Shown piece by piece: positions 1-9,806 of a stretch of 29,896 nt of DNA. The notes under the pieces are model-generated. The model did not search any database. It was not told the origin of the DNA and was given only the letters and a program-made list of their open reading frames with translations. The translations under genes were made by a program, and so were the position numbers. Position 1 is the first letter of the stretch. Every line of letters starts with the position of its first letter. Origin of the DNA: Hofstenia miamia (lineage: Eukaryota > Xenacoelomorpha > Acoela > Hofsteniidae); the NCBI GenBank assembly GCA_900660155.1, contig CABFPE010000179.1:653711-683606 (forward strand). Direction: 5' to 3'.

Positions 1-40
<40 letters not shown>
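1..40. repeat. (TA)n microsatellite at window start
   Basis: An uninterrupted alternating TA tract occupies the first 40 bases. The window also ends in a (TA)n tract, so both edges may be assembly break points in unsequenceable dinucleotide repeat. Confidence 0.97.
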
Positions 41-43
<3 letters not shown>

Positions 44-633
44 AGGGGTACATGGCCCGAATTTTTAAAAAGTTCTCCACACGTAGCATTAGGACCACTG
101 CCTGCAAAATAAGAATTACTTCATTCACAGCAATCCGCATTGGAAGAAATTTTCAACATTACAACTAAAACTGCTTATTCTCAAAATGAAATGTTCCTGC
201 TCGTTTGTAATATACATTTTTAAGCCGTAAGTGTGAATGAATTACACTTATTAAGCCTGCAATTATCAACATCAAAATACAGTCAGAGTCAGTTGAACGG
301 GTCATTAAATTTAATTGGTTGATGTATTGTTTGAATAAGACTACATCCGAGTTTCAATGCGCTATCGAAACAAACGCTGCATAAGACATGTTCAGTAAAT
401 GACTAATCTTAGTTTCCACCTCAAGTGAATATTCTTGTCGCAAATTATTTCATACTGTATTCAAATCCAAATAATATTTCTTAAAAAATTCATAATTTTC
501 CGTGATAGATTTCCAATTCGAGTGATATTTCTATTTAAGAAGAGTCAAAGCAATATATTTGCTAAAAAGCTACAAGCAAAATCTAAGCCTACAAACTAAT
601 GAACACATTATATAATAATAGTAATAATTAGAT
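41..633. other. AT-rich non-coding stretch
   Basis: I see no gene, RNA or transposon ends here. The last 20 bases or so (about 612-633) form a short ATA/AATA-rich tract abutting the dispersed repeat that follows. It could be that repeat's 3' tail read on the other strand. Confidence 0.6.
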
Positions 634-788
634 TAAGTTTATTAAACTGAGTGGGAATAATCCCCAATTCATAAAAGTAATACAAATATTTTGAAAATCC
701 CAACTAGTTCTTCTTTACCGCTCTGTTCGGGAAGGTAGACATACTCCTGTATGGGTTGTTCTAATGTTGGCAGTCCTCAGGCTTCTAT
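634..788 (-). repeat. Dispersed repeat family A, copy 1
   Basis: This block has a clear paralogue at 14613-14751 on the same strand. Shared segments include AGTTTATTAAACTGAGTGG near the low-coordinate end, TTCGGGAAGGTAGACATACT in the middle and CCTCAGG near the high end, with small indels between. The minus orientation is assigned because a (TTA)-type tract follows AACTTAATC at 612-633 on that strand, as in a SINE or LINE tail. No convincing pol III A or B box was found, so the class is unknown. It could be a SINE, a LINE 3' fragment or a DNA-element end. Confidence 0.75.
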
Positions 789-2880
789 TATCTACAATAT
801 TTACAAAAATAATGTAAATTTAAAAAATATTAATTCGCATTTTGTGAAATAAATTATTACATTGCTCAGTTTTCACATTGTCATTACATGTGAAAGTAGG
901 TCAAATGGGTCATGACCCAATGAGAACAGACTTGAACCTAATTGATAAACCAAGCAAAATTCTCATGAAATTTCAATGAATTGATTTTGTTGGTAAAAGT
1001 GATCCCACCCACCATTAGTTTTGCAAAATATTCTTCTATAGAACCTCATTTTACAGTAAGAAATTAAATGCTAATATTGAGAAAGTCTTAAAAATTAAAT
1101 ACATGAAAAGTTCATTTTTGTTTGGGAAATTTGATTTTTTTTACTTAGGCACATCACGTAGTACTGACACATCTCTATAAGAATTTCAACCGAGATGCAT
1201 CCATTGATTCCTAAGCTAGTAATTTTTTTGTATTCAGAGATACAACCGCAGTTTTGAACTTTAATCTCGATCTCGACTTGACCTTGAACTCTATTTCACT
1301 TAAGTGCATTCATTTTTTTAATTGTTGGATTTGCTAAACTTGAGAGTGAAAAAAATGTTGTTATTATAGGGTAGAGATACACAACTGTTCTTAACTACAA
1401 CAAAGATAAATAATTCATTTTTTCTAACTCTATTTTTCAAAGTGGTATATATTGTGCTTTAGAAGGTGATTTAGAGCTGACAGAGGGGTCTATGTGTTAA
1501 GTAAATATTTAACAGCAAAACATAAAACTGTTATTTGCCATTTACATTATTACTGGTGTCGAAAGTTGTTTATGAGCGGTTTCATTGTTAAATCTAACTC
1601 TCAGAGTAGTTGATAAATAGGTTTTATTTTCTACATACTTTACACTGAAACCTTTTATTAAATTTCAAAACTCCAACAAGTATGAAGTTGTCGAAAATGT
1701 TTTCATAATAACTTCAACAGAATTCAACATCAGGTTGGTAATTGACCTCCGGAAAATATGCACCGTACAGTTATCGTTACCAGTAACCAAGCTCAATTCT
1801 CAAAGAATTTTTAATGGATACTGTCTTGAGACATCTCAATTTGATCAAGTGTAGTGCTCAGTTACATTGCAAATAATTCCGAAACCTGTCAAAATACTGC
1901 AAGAATTAGTAGTCAATATTAATTTTACTACTGTAGTTTTTCAATTTTTTTCAAGAAATACTTTATTCTTTGACCAAATAATCAATGTTCAAGCTCAGAA
2001 TGGGAGGGACATTCCTCATTTCAATCGAAATACTATCTACACTGCCTATTCCAATGCAAGTAGTAATAAGAAGATGTATGTGTTCTTTTGCAATGTTGGC
2101 AGAGAATAGTTTGAAGCGCATGTTGTAATTTTTGCATATTCCTATCAGATATGGAAGTGGACCGAGTCGGCCCACAGGTTTAGAACAAATAAGGGCCAAA
2201 GACGGTCTTGAGTTGATAAAAAAGTAATTGCCAATTTTAGAGCTTTTTATGTAGGTTTGAAAATGCATTAATCCAATAAAATTCAAATGGGTTTATGTTG
2301 AATTGGTAATCATAATATTTGGATTGACTCGGAAATTTAGTTATCTCAATAAGTGTTGCACTTGCAATTCTACTGCAGATTGCAATGAATTTTGCATACT
2401 GTGTACTGTACAATTTTGGATTTATAAAAAGCTACAATCAAATTTCACATTATGGTGATATTCTTAGTATGTATTACCACTAAGGATGAATTAGGACATG
2501 ATAATCCAGTCTGATCTCGATAGTACCAGCATCAGCCTGCAAGAGGTCCGGGCGAAATGCAAACTATAAGCAAAATTAAAAACTAATGATTGCAAAGTCC
2601 CTGTCATTATAATGTGAGTTTCATGCACTTAATTATTTGTGCTAAAACTTAACATATATATTTTCATGTATTCTTTGACAATTATATATTCCGAAAATAT
2701 TTTTATATGTAATTATGTACAGTAATTCTTTGCTATAATATTGTACATTCTTTTATATAATTGCTTAAAAAATTGGCTTTATATCCGTAATGCAAGTTCA
2801 GTAAGCATATACTGTATATGCACGAGGCGTTCAGAATTTCAAAGCCAAGTTTCAGTACCTCGTGTCTTTTTAATATAATT
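789..2880. other. AT-rich stretch without a recognisable gene
   Basis: I found no supported gene. Opposing short open frames overlap at about 1867-2286, but neither shows a recognisable domain and both fit chance frames. The only sharp motif is a nuclear-receptor-like half-site cluster at 898-918, listed separately. Confidence 0.6.
898..918 (+). promoter_or_regulatory. Nuclear-receptor-like half-site cluster (DR3 + IR0)
   Basis: AGGTCA (898-903) is followed after three bases by GGGTCA (907-912), then immediately by TGACCC (913-918). The pair AGGTCA-nnn-GGGTCA fits a direct repeat with spacing 3, and GGGTCATGACCC is an inverted repeat with spacing 0, inside a perfect 14-bp palindrome at 906-919. 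Such half-site arrangements are known binding sites of RXR-partnered receptors. Here there is no adjacent gene, so function is pure inference and chance occurrence is plausible. Confidence 0.25.
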
Positions 2881-3088
2881 ACCTCCGCCAAGGAGGTTTT
2901 GTTTTTGGTAGCATTGGTTTGTTTGTCTGTTAGCAATTTTACGGAAAAAGTAATAAATGCATTGACCTCAAATTTTCACCAGAGGTGCGTCTTTGCCCAA
3001 AGAGGAATCCATTAAATTTTGGTGCTGATCCTGGGGACACAAGCTGCGTGGCGGAGGTCTGTGCTCTCCGAGTGCTTTTCTAGTTTAT
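2881..3088 (+). mobile_element. Old interspersed repeat with ACCTCCGCC / GGCGGAGGT ends
   Basis: The block opens with ACCTCCGCCAAGGAGG (2881-2896), contains GGTTTGTTTGTCTGTTAGCAA, then ATTAAATTTTGGTGCTGATCC, and closes with GGCGGAGGT (3050-3058) and CTCTCCGAGTGCTTTTCTAG. ACCTCCGCC (2881-2889) is the exact inverted complement of GGCGGAGGT (3050-3058). CCTCC-gccaa-GGAGG forms a small hairpin at the left end. From memory, very similar sequence recurs across fish and marine invertebrate genomes as a short non-coding repeat. I cannot name its Repbase entry. Short frames running through it are not genes. Confidence 0.7.
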
Positions 3089-5379
3089 TTGTATTATTAA
3101 AGCAATATTTGAAGTTAGTTTCTAATATATTGAAATATACCAATGTGGAAACTATTATAATACATAAAAATAAGATAAATAAAGTTCTTAATCCTAAGAA
3201 TATAATTGCCAAGCTTGGTATATACTTATTTCAAATCTATTTATTGTGTCTTCCAAAAATTCTTAAAGGGCAAGTAAAATTGAAGTAACTACAGAAATGT
3301 GCTACATATAAAAACAAAAGACAAAGCAGTATTTTATTCCTTGAAAATGGTATTTTCCATATTTTTCTCAGAAGCTAATATTATTAAACATGTTTATATT
3401 TACCATTTATTCATAAATAATTTTTCCAATTTTTCATTAAAATCATCTAGTAATTTCGAAAAATCAAAATTTCTTGCTGTATCACACTCAAATGATAACA
3501 GTCACACTCCATTGAATCTTTCTTGTGATGGTTTAGTACTAAGTTCAATCACAAAAAAGTCTTCTATGTTGTAAATTACAGTATATATCTTAATGTTCAA
3601 GTGTAAAAATTAAATTTTTATTCACGTGAAAGATTTCATTATTTTTTCCCAAAATTCAAAGTTCACAAATACGTGTTCAGCAATCAGGGGTTAGAACTTG
3701 CCCATGGTAGTTGTCTATTTGCTTCTCCTTTCTTAAAATCCGGTACTGCGTCCGGATAATTTTCGTGACATAAGTCAGCACTGAATACAATTGTGTTTTT
3801 GTTACTTTTCTAGCGATAGCACAACAAAATGAGATTTGCAAATGATTATGTGGGGCAATGCAATAAAGCCAAGAATATGAAAAGTAAATATATTTTTGGG
3901 GTAACATGAGGCAATAAAACAAAAGATGTGGGGCCACATAGATGCATTTGTTTATATGTAATAATACACATACTATTATAATAGCAGTTTACAACTTAAG
4001 TCACTATCTTCATCATAGTCATATAATGTAAAACCATTTTGTAACGTTTGTGATTTGAAAATTGTTTAAAATTCTGTCCCACAAAAATTACAAGCTAAAA
4101 TTTCACCACATACCCATGTTGAGCCTGACCAGGGTCAGGGCCGTTCACAAACATTTGGTCCGTCTCTGATTCTATGCATTAGTTTTTATATCTTGAATAA
4201 GAATTTATGAAGGCATAAAAAATGATGAATATTTAGGCCTAAACATGGTTTCTGTAAATTAGAGTGCAATAAGGTTTTTAGAAATCTTTAAAAATCGCCA
4301 CTACAATATTCTGAAATGCTAATATTTTAGCGCTAAATGTAGTTTGATGAGGTTTTGATTCTATGAATTGGTTTTTGCCACTTTAATCCATACTATATTA
4401 CCAAGATCACTTATAGACTTGAAGTGAGATTGAACTAAAAATTTGTGAGTTCTCTTTTAATAATTGGACTACAAGTTTAAAAATATTACTCCTTGTTTGG
4501 GAATTCGAATTGTTTTTACCTTATGCAAGAAAATGTGTGGCAGTGCAATTGAAAAATATCACCAGAAAGTAAGCCAAACTAATCTATAAATATCAATCTA
4601 ATAAAATTCCTTAAGTCATTTTTAGCTTTTATGCATATATACAAAATGCCATCATGTTAGCTTCATGTCAGTTCGGATGACATAGACTAATGAATTACAG
4701 TGACTCTTAGTGCACCCTGAGTTCTGGTGTTAATAATATTGACTTCTGCAAGTTCTGATTCAATATCAATTTTTAAGGACATGTGGCTGCCATTTATTTT
4801 TTTTCAAATTTTGACGTTAGAGAAGAATTGGACAGGGATGTAGTCTCATTTGCAAGTCTGGAAACTTCAGAGATTTTCTGACAGAGGATATTATTCTTTC
4901 CGATATCTAGGTAAATCTATTTATAAAACACTACAACAACAAAATGAAACGGAGGTCAAAATTGCAGTGGACATTATTTAGCTAGTTTAATATACAAATG
5001 GTTTNTTTTACGTTAGTGATATAATGACATTTAATCAAATCAATGCGGCTGTTTACCTCTGTTATCTTTGTTGTAGCCGCTAGACGAACTGGCGGTTGGC
5101 TATTGTTTCCGAGTGGTAAACTCCTTGTAATCAAGACGAAGATCGATCCAATCTTACGACAAATGCGTAATCATTGAGTTCAGTCACATGTGATTAATTT
5201 TCTCTTTCAATGATTTGTTGTATACATAACCCTTGGCAAACACTTGAGCGATTTCTTTGCTAAAATATTATCACATTTCTCTCCATTCACAATTTATGTT
5301 TAGATTAGTGATTATAAATTCTTTATATATCTTCCATATGGCAATCTCATTTGAAATGATATATCAAATTTGTGAAGTT
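3089..5379. other. AT-rich stretch, no recognised feature
   Basis: No coding frame has a recognisable domain; a minus frame at 3677-3937 is unremarkable. Small items are a split palindrome CCTGACC-ag-GGTCAGG at 4124-4139, a higher-GC patch at about 5044-5150, and one undetermined base (N) at 5005. Confidence 0.55.
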
Positions 5380-5412
5380 ATGTATGTATGTATATATATA
5401 TATATATATAAT
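5380..5412. repeat. (TGTA)/(TA)n microsatellite
   Basis: A short TATG run passes into a pure TA tract. It directly abuts the AAT-type tail of the retrotransposon relic at 5410-6840 and may have grown from that tail. Confidence 0.9.
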
Positions 5413-6840
5413 ATTATTATTGTTATTACCTTTTTCCTTCTTACAGCTTCATGCTGATGCAACTCTCAGCTCAGGGAACTCATCAGTTCCAAGGGAGTCT
5501 GAAAACTTTCTCAAGAATCTAGCTTTTCCTAACAATGCTTCCTTTTGTACTACGCCCGTTCCCACTTCGGTAATACTTACTCCTCCAAGTACTTCTTCTG
5601 ATTCTTACTTCCTGCTCATATTGCTACAACTATTACTGGGACTAGTTCGACCTTCTTCAACTTCCACAATATTTCTAATTTTTCTGCCCTGCCGATTCAA
5701 TGCTTACTTCAATAGTACCTTCTTCTTGGGTTCCTTCATTATTCTTGTCTTTATGTTTTCATGATCTGTTCTGTCCGTCTTTATCACTTCTAAGTACTTT
5801 TTCCATCCTTGACCTCAATCTTATCACTACTGCTCGTCCTCAAACCAACTTCATCTGCACACTTGCTCTGAATTGTCACTGCTTCACAATTTTCTAATCC
5901 AAGCTACATCCCAAGCTTTCTACCTAACTTCACCAATGTTTCCATATGCATCAGTAAAAATTTTCCTTGAACTAGTATACATCATCAGGTCGTCATGAGT
6001 GACTCTCTGTCCTACCATTCTTCCTCAACGCATGCACTATGACTGCCGTATTTCTGTGGTTGGGATGAAGCTAACTATTCGCAGTAGTGGTGCTTAGCTG
6101 TCTACCTAGAATATACTCCGCCCAAGACTCAGTCTTCCCCTGTCTATCTCAGTATGCCACTTTCTCATTTTTCTTTCTAGGAACTCAATTCATTTCGATG
6201 AAACTCGATTGGTCTTCAGTACCAACCTATGTGACATGATTTCCTGTAGTCTACCCCCCTAGTGCTAAGTCTTACTTCCTTCTCCTGTAATTATCTACCG
6301 CTAACTGGTATATTTACAACTGGTCTTTAGATCCTCTATTCTTTGTCCTGCACCCATTCTACTCCTTTGGGATAAACATTTTCTAATGTAATTAACATTC
6401 TCAAGTTGTTAAAAGGCATGTTATTGGCCTAAATCTGCTTACCACACTACATCTCTTTGGGTGATTATGCATCAGAAATGTCATTCCTACTATCATTCCT
6501 TCCAAACATCCATTCACCAGACACTCCTTCAATGCTGCTACTAGTCTATCATGAACACTTGTGAATTCTTGAACCAATACTCATGTAACTGACATCTGCC
6601 TGACGCCTTTCAGTTCTTCATCTTCACTAGAAGCACCTCAACTTGGCAGTTTCGATAACGCCTTCTTCTTGTCTGGAGTGCATCGGTATCTGCTCACTCT
6701 CAATCTCTTCTCCTCACTCCTCCATATCATCTCTCAAAATCGTATTGCATCTTAGCCTGCTCTAGCTGGGGTCTTTACTCCTGCAACTAGTTTTTTGTAG
6801 AAACTTCATTCTTGTGTTGCAAACTTCATCTTACCCATTT
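5410..6840 (-). mobile_element. Decayed R4/Dong-like non-LTR retrotransposon, copy 1
   Basis: The minus strand carries a reverse-transcriptase polyprotein relic broken by stops and frameshifts. In N-to-C order the conceptual pieces are FYKKL and TPARA (about 6790-6760), a segment with FRPITCLLTT (about 6430), LKTNRVSS...MRKWHTE (about 6215-6150), an LGLENCEAVTIQSKC-like segment (about 5900-5860), KKYLEVIKTDRTDHENIK (about 5800-5750), VELVPVIVVAI (about 5640) and finally VVQKEALLGKARFLRK (about 5545-5500). It stops at 5449-5451. The order and spacing match RT elements I know as R4/Dong-like, which have a C-terminal restriction-like endonuclease region and a terminal LLGTAR.LRK motif. The catalytic YMDD-type motif is not cleanly preserved; only a residual DD is seen near 5985. 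A tail of AAT-type repeats follows (5410-5430). The 5' part is missing or unrecognisable. The clade assignment is from memory. Confidence 0.8.
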
Positions 6841-7010
6841 GCTGTATAGTCTTAGCCACTTTATTCTCAATTATTTCTTTCATTTAACATTAACGCTTTA
6901 ATCAATGTTTACAGTATACAAAAAGTAGAAAATTATGTATTCTAATATACTGTTCGGAATGCATCACCCTATCAACAACCCTAATAATTACTCGAAGCTC
7001 AGAACAGAAT
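6841..7010. other. Spacer between two minus-strand coding relics
   Basis: This short AT-rich gap separates the unidentified relic at 7011-7523 from the retrotransposon relic downstream on the minus strand. It shows no clear coding content. Whether both belong to one original element cannot be decided from the sequence. Confidence 0.4.
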
Positions 7011-7523
7011 TTAGCTTCCAGTGTCATCAATGACTGATTTTTTGGATATTTGTGGCCCAAGTACTTTTGATAGAAATCCAGTAGCCTTTTTGATGAATGA
7101 TCGTATATTGGAGAAAAGAAAATACTGCAACTTGTTCGTCCGAACAGTCTCTTCCACTGCTGCTTTCTAGAAAAGAGATGCCAATGCGCTTTCGTTCAAC
7201 TGATATTCGACTGCTGATGCTATATTTTTTTTTGCTCGAGAATTAATGGAGGCCTTAACCATGCGGTCATCAGTCCAGTTTTCGAAGTCCTTCGCACATT
7301 TAATGAGGTTATTTTCGCACAATTATATCAGAAATCGCTGTGGATGCTCTGTTGATTTAGAAATTCTTCCTGGCGTTTTTCTTGGAGCAACACATCCATC
7401 ATTATATAATGTCCCAAACAGTTTATGTAAGCACACCCATAATTTCTGAAATTCTTCTGTTGGTTCTAAACCCATTTTACAATTATAAGTTGTGTGTTGA
7501 ACAATTGACATGGTCAGAAACAA
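7011..7523 (-). pseudogene. Unidentified minus-strand coding relic, two in-frame stops
   Basis: A single minus-strand frame runs 171 codons from 7523 down to a stop at 7011-7013. It has only two internal stops (7323-7325 and 7167-7169). The conceptual protein is hydrophilic, with protein-like composition: RKTPGRISKSTEHP, then KCAKDFENWTDDRMVKA, then SAVEYQLNESALASLF and TNKLQYFLFSNIRSFIKKA. The surrounding AT-rich DNA rarely stays open this long. I do not recognise the family. It lies just upstream, on the same strand, of the retrotransposon relic at 5410-6840, so it could be that element's 5' coding part, or a fragment of an unrelated transposon or host gene. The plus-strand frames over it are shadows. 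Confidence 0.45.
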
Positions 7524-9395
7524 GTGCCCACATCACATTCTATAAATTTATAAATAAAGCAAATGTTTTAAATATACTCCAGTTTCAGTATTCAAACTCT
7601 ATGACAAAAATAGAGGGATGCCTAGTTGTATATTACATAGGCAAAGAACCGGTAGGTGGCTAAGTGAATTTCCACCAACATAATTATTTAAATGAATGAT
7701 TTGCCTTTCTCTTTAATATTTTTTTTCTGAAATATAAACTTTACAAACCTAATCCACTACGTTTTTATAAATTTCACCTAACATCTTGCTAATGCAAAGC
7801 ATTTACTTTCATATATTGCAACTATGACATAAAATTATACTGCGGCTAAAAAGTTTATGCTTATTTAGTATATGCATGCCATAATTTTAATAATAACTTG
7901 ACATTGCAACATTATAACACCCTTGAACTAATTTATATGCAACAAAAATGTACTTAAAGTTCAAAGTCAAGGCAAACTAAATTTCCATATCAATCTAAAA
8001 ATCTGGGCAAGATTAACTAATAATCAAATTAATTAAAACAATATAAAATATAAAATTTTTAGAAATCAATTCCATTTAATTAATACTAGATCAAAATTAC
8101 ATATATTGCTGTTCATTGATGTGAAAATTATGAAATTTTGATTCTTTCCAAGCAAACGGTTTTCTCTTTAGCAGAATGCTTTTTCTAGAAAGTTATTGTA
8201 AATTCGGTGAGAAGAAACTACAGCATATTTCCACTTAATAAAGAAAAATTTTACTAAAACATAAGTCAAGATGAGAGAATTGCTCTAGGCCAGCCACCGA
8301 CAAAGACCACATCTCGATTCTAGTATATAAAAAACTATTGACTTCTTTAATAAAAATTAATACATACAAATGTGGCCAACTAAGTTTTTCTAATTGCTAG
8401 TATATTCCTTATAGTGGATAAACTCATGGAAATGTACAACTAAGGAAGTTTAATAATTGACACCTAGAACGAGCGCACAAACTTAGAAGCCACTGTGACA
8501 CAACAAAGCTGGCTCACACAAGATACAATAAACTTTCGTCTAGGACTAACTTATAGGGCAGAAGAAACAACTATCCGTGACATATTTTTGCCCCATGAGA
8601 CTCACACATTTCTGTCATCAGTAGCAGTTGGCTCTCAGCGTTTCCACTGCATAGTCGTCTGAAAAGCAATCGCAACTGCTACCCCCCTGCATTTCCTATA
8701 TCTGTTCAAATATTTAAAATAAACCAAATACGCCTCAGTTTACAGTATTTTCTGAATATTAGTTAAAAGTTGTGATAAAATGTCGAACAAATATATGTTG
8801 TATTTTTAAATGGGTAACACTTTTTGGAAAATTGTATCTGCCTCTAATAGCATAAATTTTGTGAGAATTCGCACACTGAAAAATTATCTCATTCCACTTC
8901 CATTCCACTCCCACCTTTTTAAAATTACAAAATAATTCATCTTCAAAATGAAGTTATTGAAAAAATATACTGTCATCTTGAGGCTAAGAAATATGACAAA
9001 GTACCTCACAGATCCAGTCGTTTAGCTTTATTAGGTGATGACAATAAACATATTTGAATTTTTCTGATTTTGATATGTTTTTCTTACATGTTCTTCTTAA
9101 ACAATTAAGAAACATCGGAGTTAGTTGTTATATTATACAATAAATAGTTACTTCTTTGCATCACTGTATGTAGAAAACTGCAGTATTAATTAAATTGGGT
9201 CTTGGCTATTGTTTTTGTAAGATATATCTCATTTAAATTACTGGCAAGATATATTTTATTATGCATATGGCACCAGTACATGGGAAATTTTTAATCGACA
9301 ATGTTCATTAAGAGTGAACTTCCAATAGATGAAGTTAAATATTGGATTAGCAATGCAAAAATAAAGTTGAATCATAAAAGATAAAGTAACGTATA
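7524..9395. other. AT-rich stretch, no recognised gene
   Basis: Mostly featureless. A locally higher-GC patch at about 8460-8700 holds a perfect 10-bp inverted repeat (GTAGCAGTTG at 8621-8630, CAACTGCTAC at 8673-8682). No coding frame in it is convincing. Confidence 0.55.
8621..8682. repeat. 10-bp inverted repeat with 42-nt spacer
   Basis: GTAGCAGTTG and its exact reverse complement enclose 42 bases, giving a possible 62-nt hairpin. The interior pairs poorly, so a microRNA precursor is unlikely. The arms contain an E-box-like CAGTTG / CAACTG. Confidence 0.5.
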
Positions 9396-9581
9396 GTGAT
9401 TTTTTCCATTATTTTTACCTCCCAAGTGAGGTTTCAATTGATTACGTCACTATCTAAGATGAAATACAAACAATAATGGTATGATTTTTAAGGTATCAAA
9501 GAAACTCTGTCTATTCATCAATTAATATCAATGATATGCTGACTAGTTCACCCAGTATTAGAAAATTATAGTCCAATCTCA
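9396..9581 (+). repeat. 186-bp direct duplication, copy 1
   Basis: This copy starts GTGATTTTTTCCATTATTTT and ends TAGTCCAATCTCA. By eye it is identical to 9621-9806. The spacing is 225 bp, and the 39 bases between the copies contain an N at 9582. The lack of divergence indicates a very recent event, or two alleles joined in tandem during assembly. Confidence 0.95.
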
Positions 9582-9582
9582 N

Positions 9583-9620
9583 AAACAGTAATTTATAGGT
9601 ATTACGTAACGTCTTGAATC
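9583..9620 (+). repeat. 38-bp segment shared with 12613-12650
   Basis: The junction between the two 186-bp copies reads AAACAGTAATTTATAGGTAT and continues to GTCTTGAATC at 9620. The same 38 bases occur exactly at 12613-12650, about 3 kb away. It is preceded by an undetermined base. Confidence 0.95.
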
Positions 9621-9806
9621 GTGATTTTTTCCATTATTTTTACCTCCCAAGTGAGGTTTCAATTGATTACGTCACTATCTAAGATGAAATACAAACAATA
9701 ATGGTATGATTTTTAAGGTATCAAAGAAACTCTGTCTATTCATCAATTAATATCAATGATATGCTGACTAGTTCACCCAGTATTAGAAAATTATAGTCCA
9801 ATCTCA
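9621..9806 (+). repeat. 186-bp direct duplication, copy 2
   Basis: Identical by eye to 9396-9581. After this copy the sequence continues as TTAACCAAGG, where copy 1 instead runs into N and the 38-bp shared segment. Confidence 0.95.

Noticed and set aside
1867..2286. Overlapping 80- and 107-residue frames on opposite strands
   Set aside because: No domain was recognised, the frames shadow each other, and nothing around them suggests exons.
3019..3288. 89-residue plus-strand frame
   Set aside because: Its first third is the old interspersed repeat (2881-3088); the rest is AT-rich filler.
5372..5897. Plus-strand Ser/Thr/Leu/Phe-rich frames
   Set aside because: They are antisense shadows of the minus-strand retrotransposon relic, and the start lies in a TA microsatellite.
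5442..8645. Hammerhead ribozyme cores from CTGATGA matches on the minus strand (about 5485 and 8615)
   Set aside because: The required stem II followed by GAAA and a closing stem was not present at either site.
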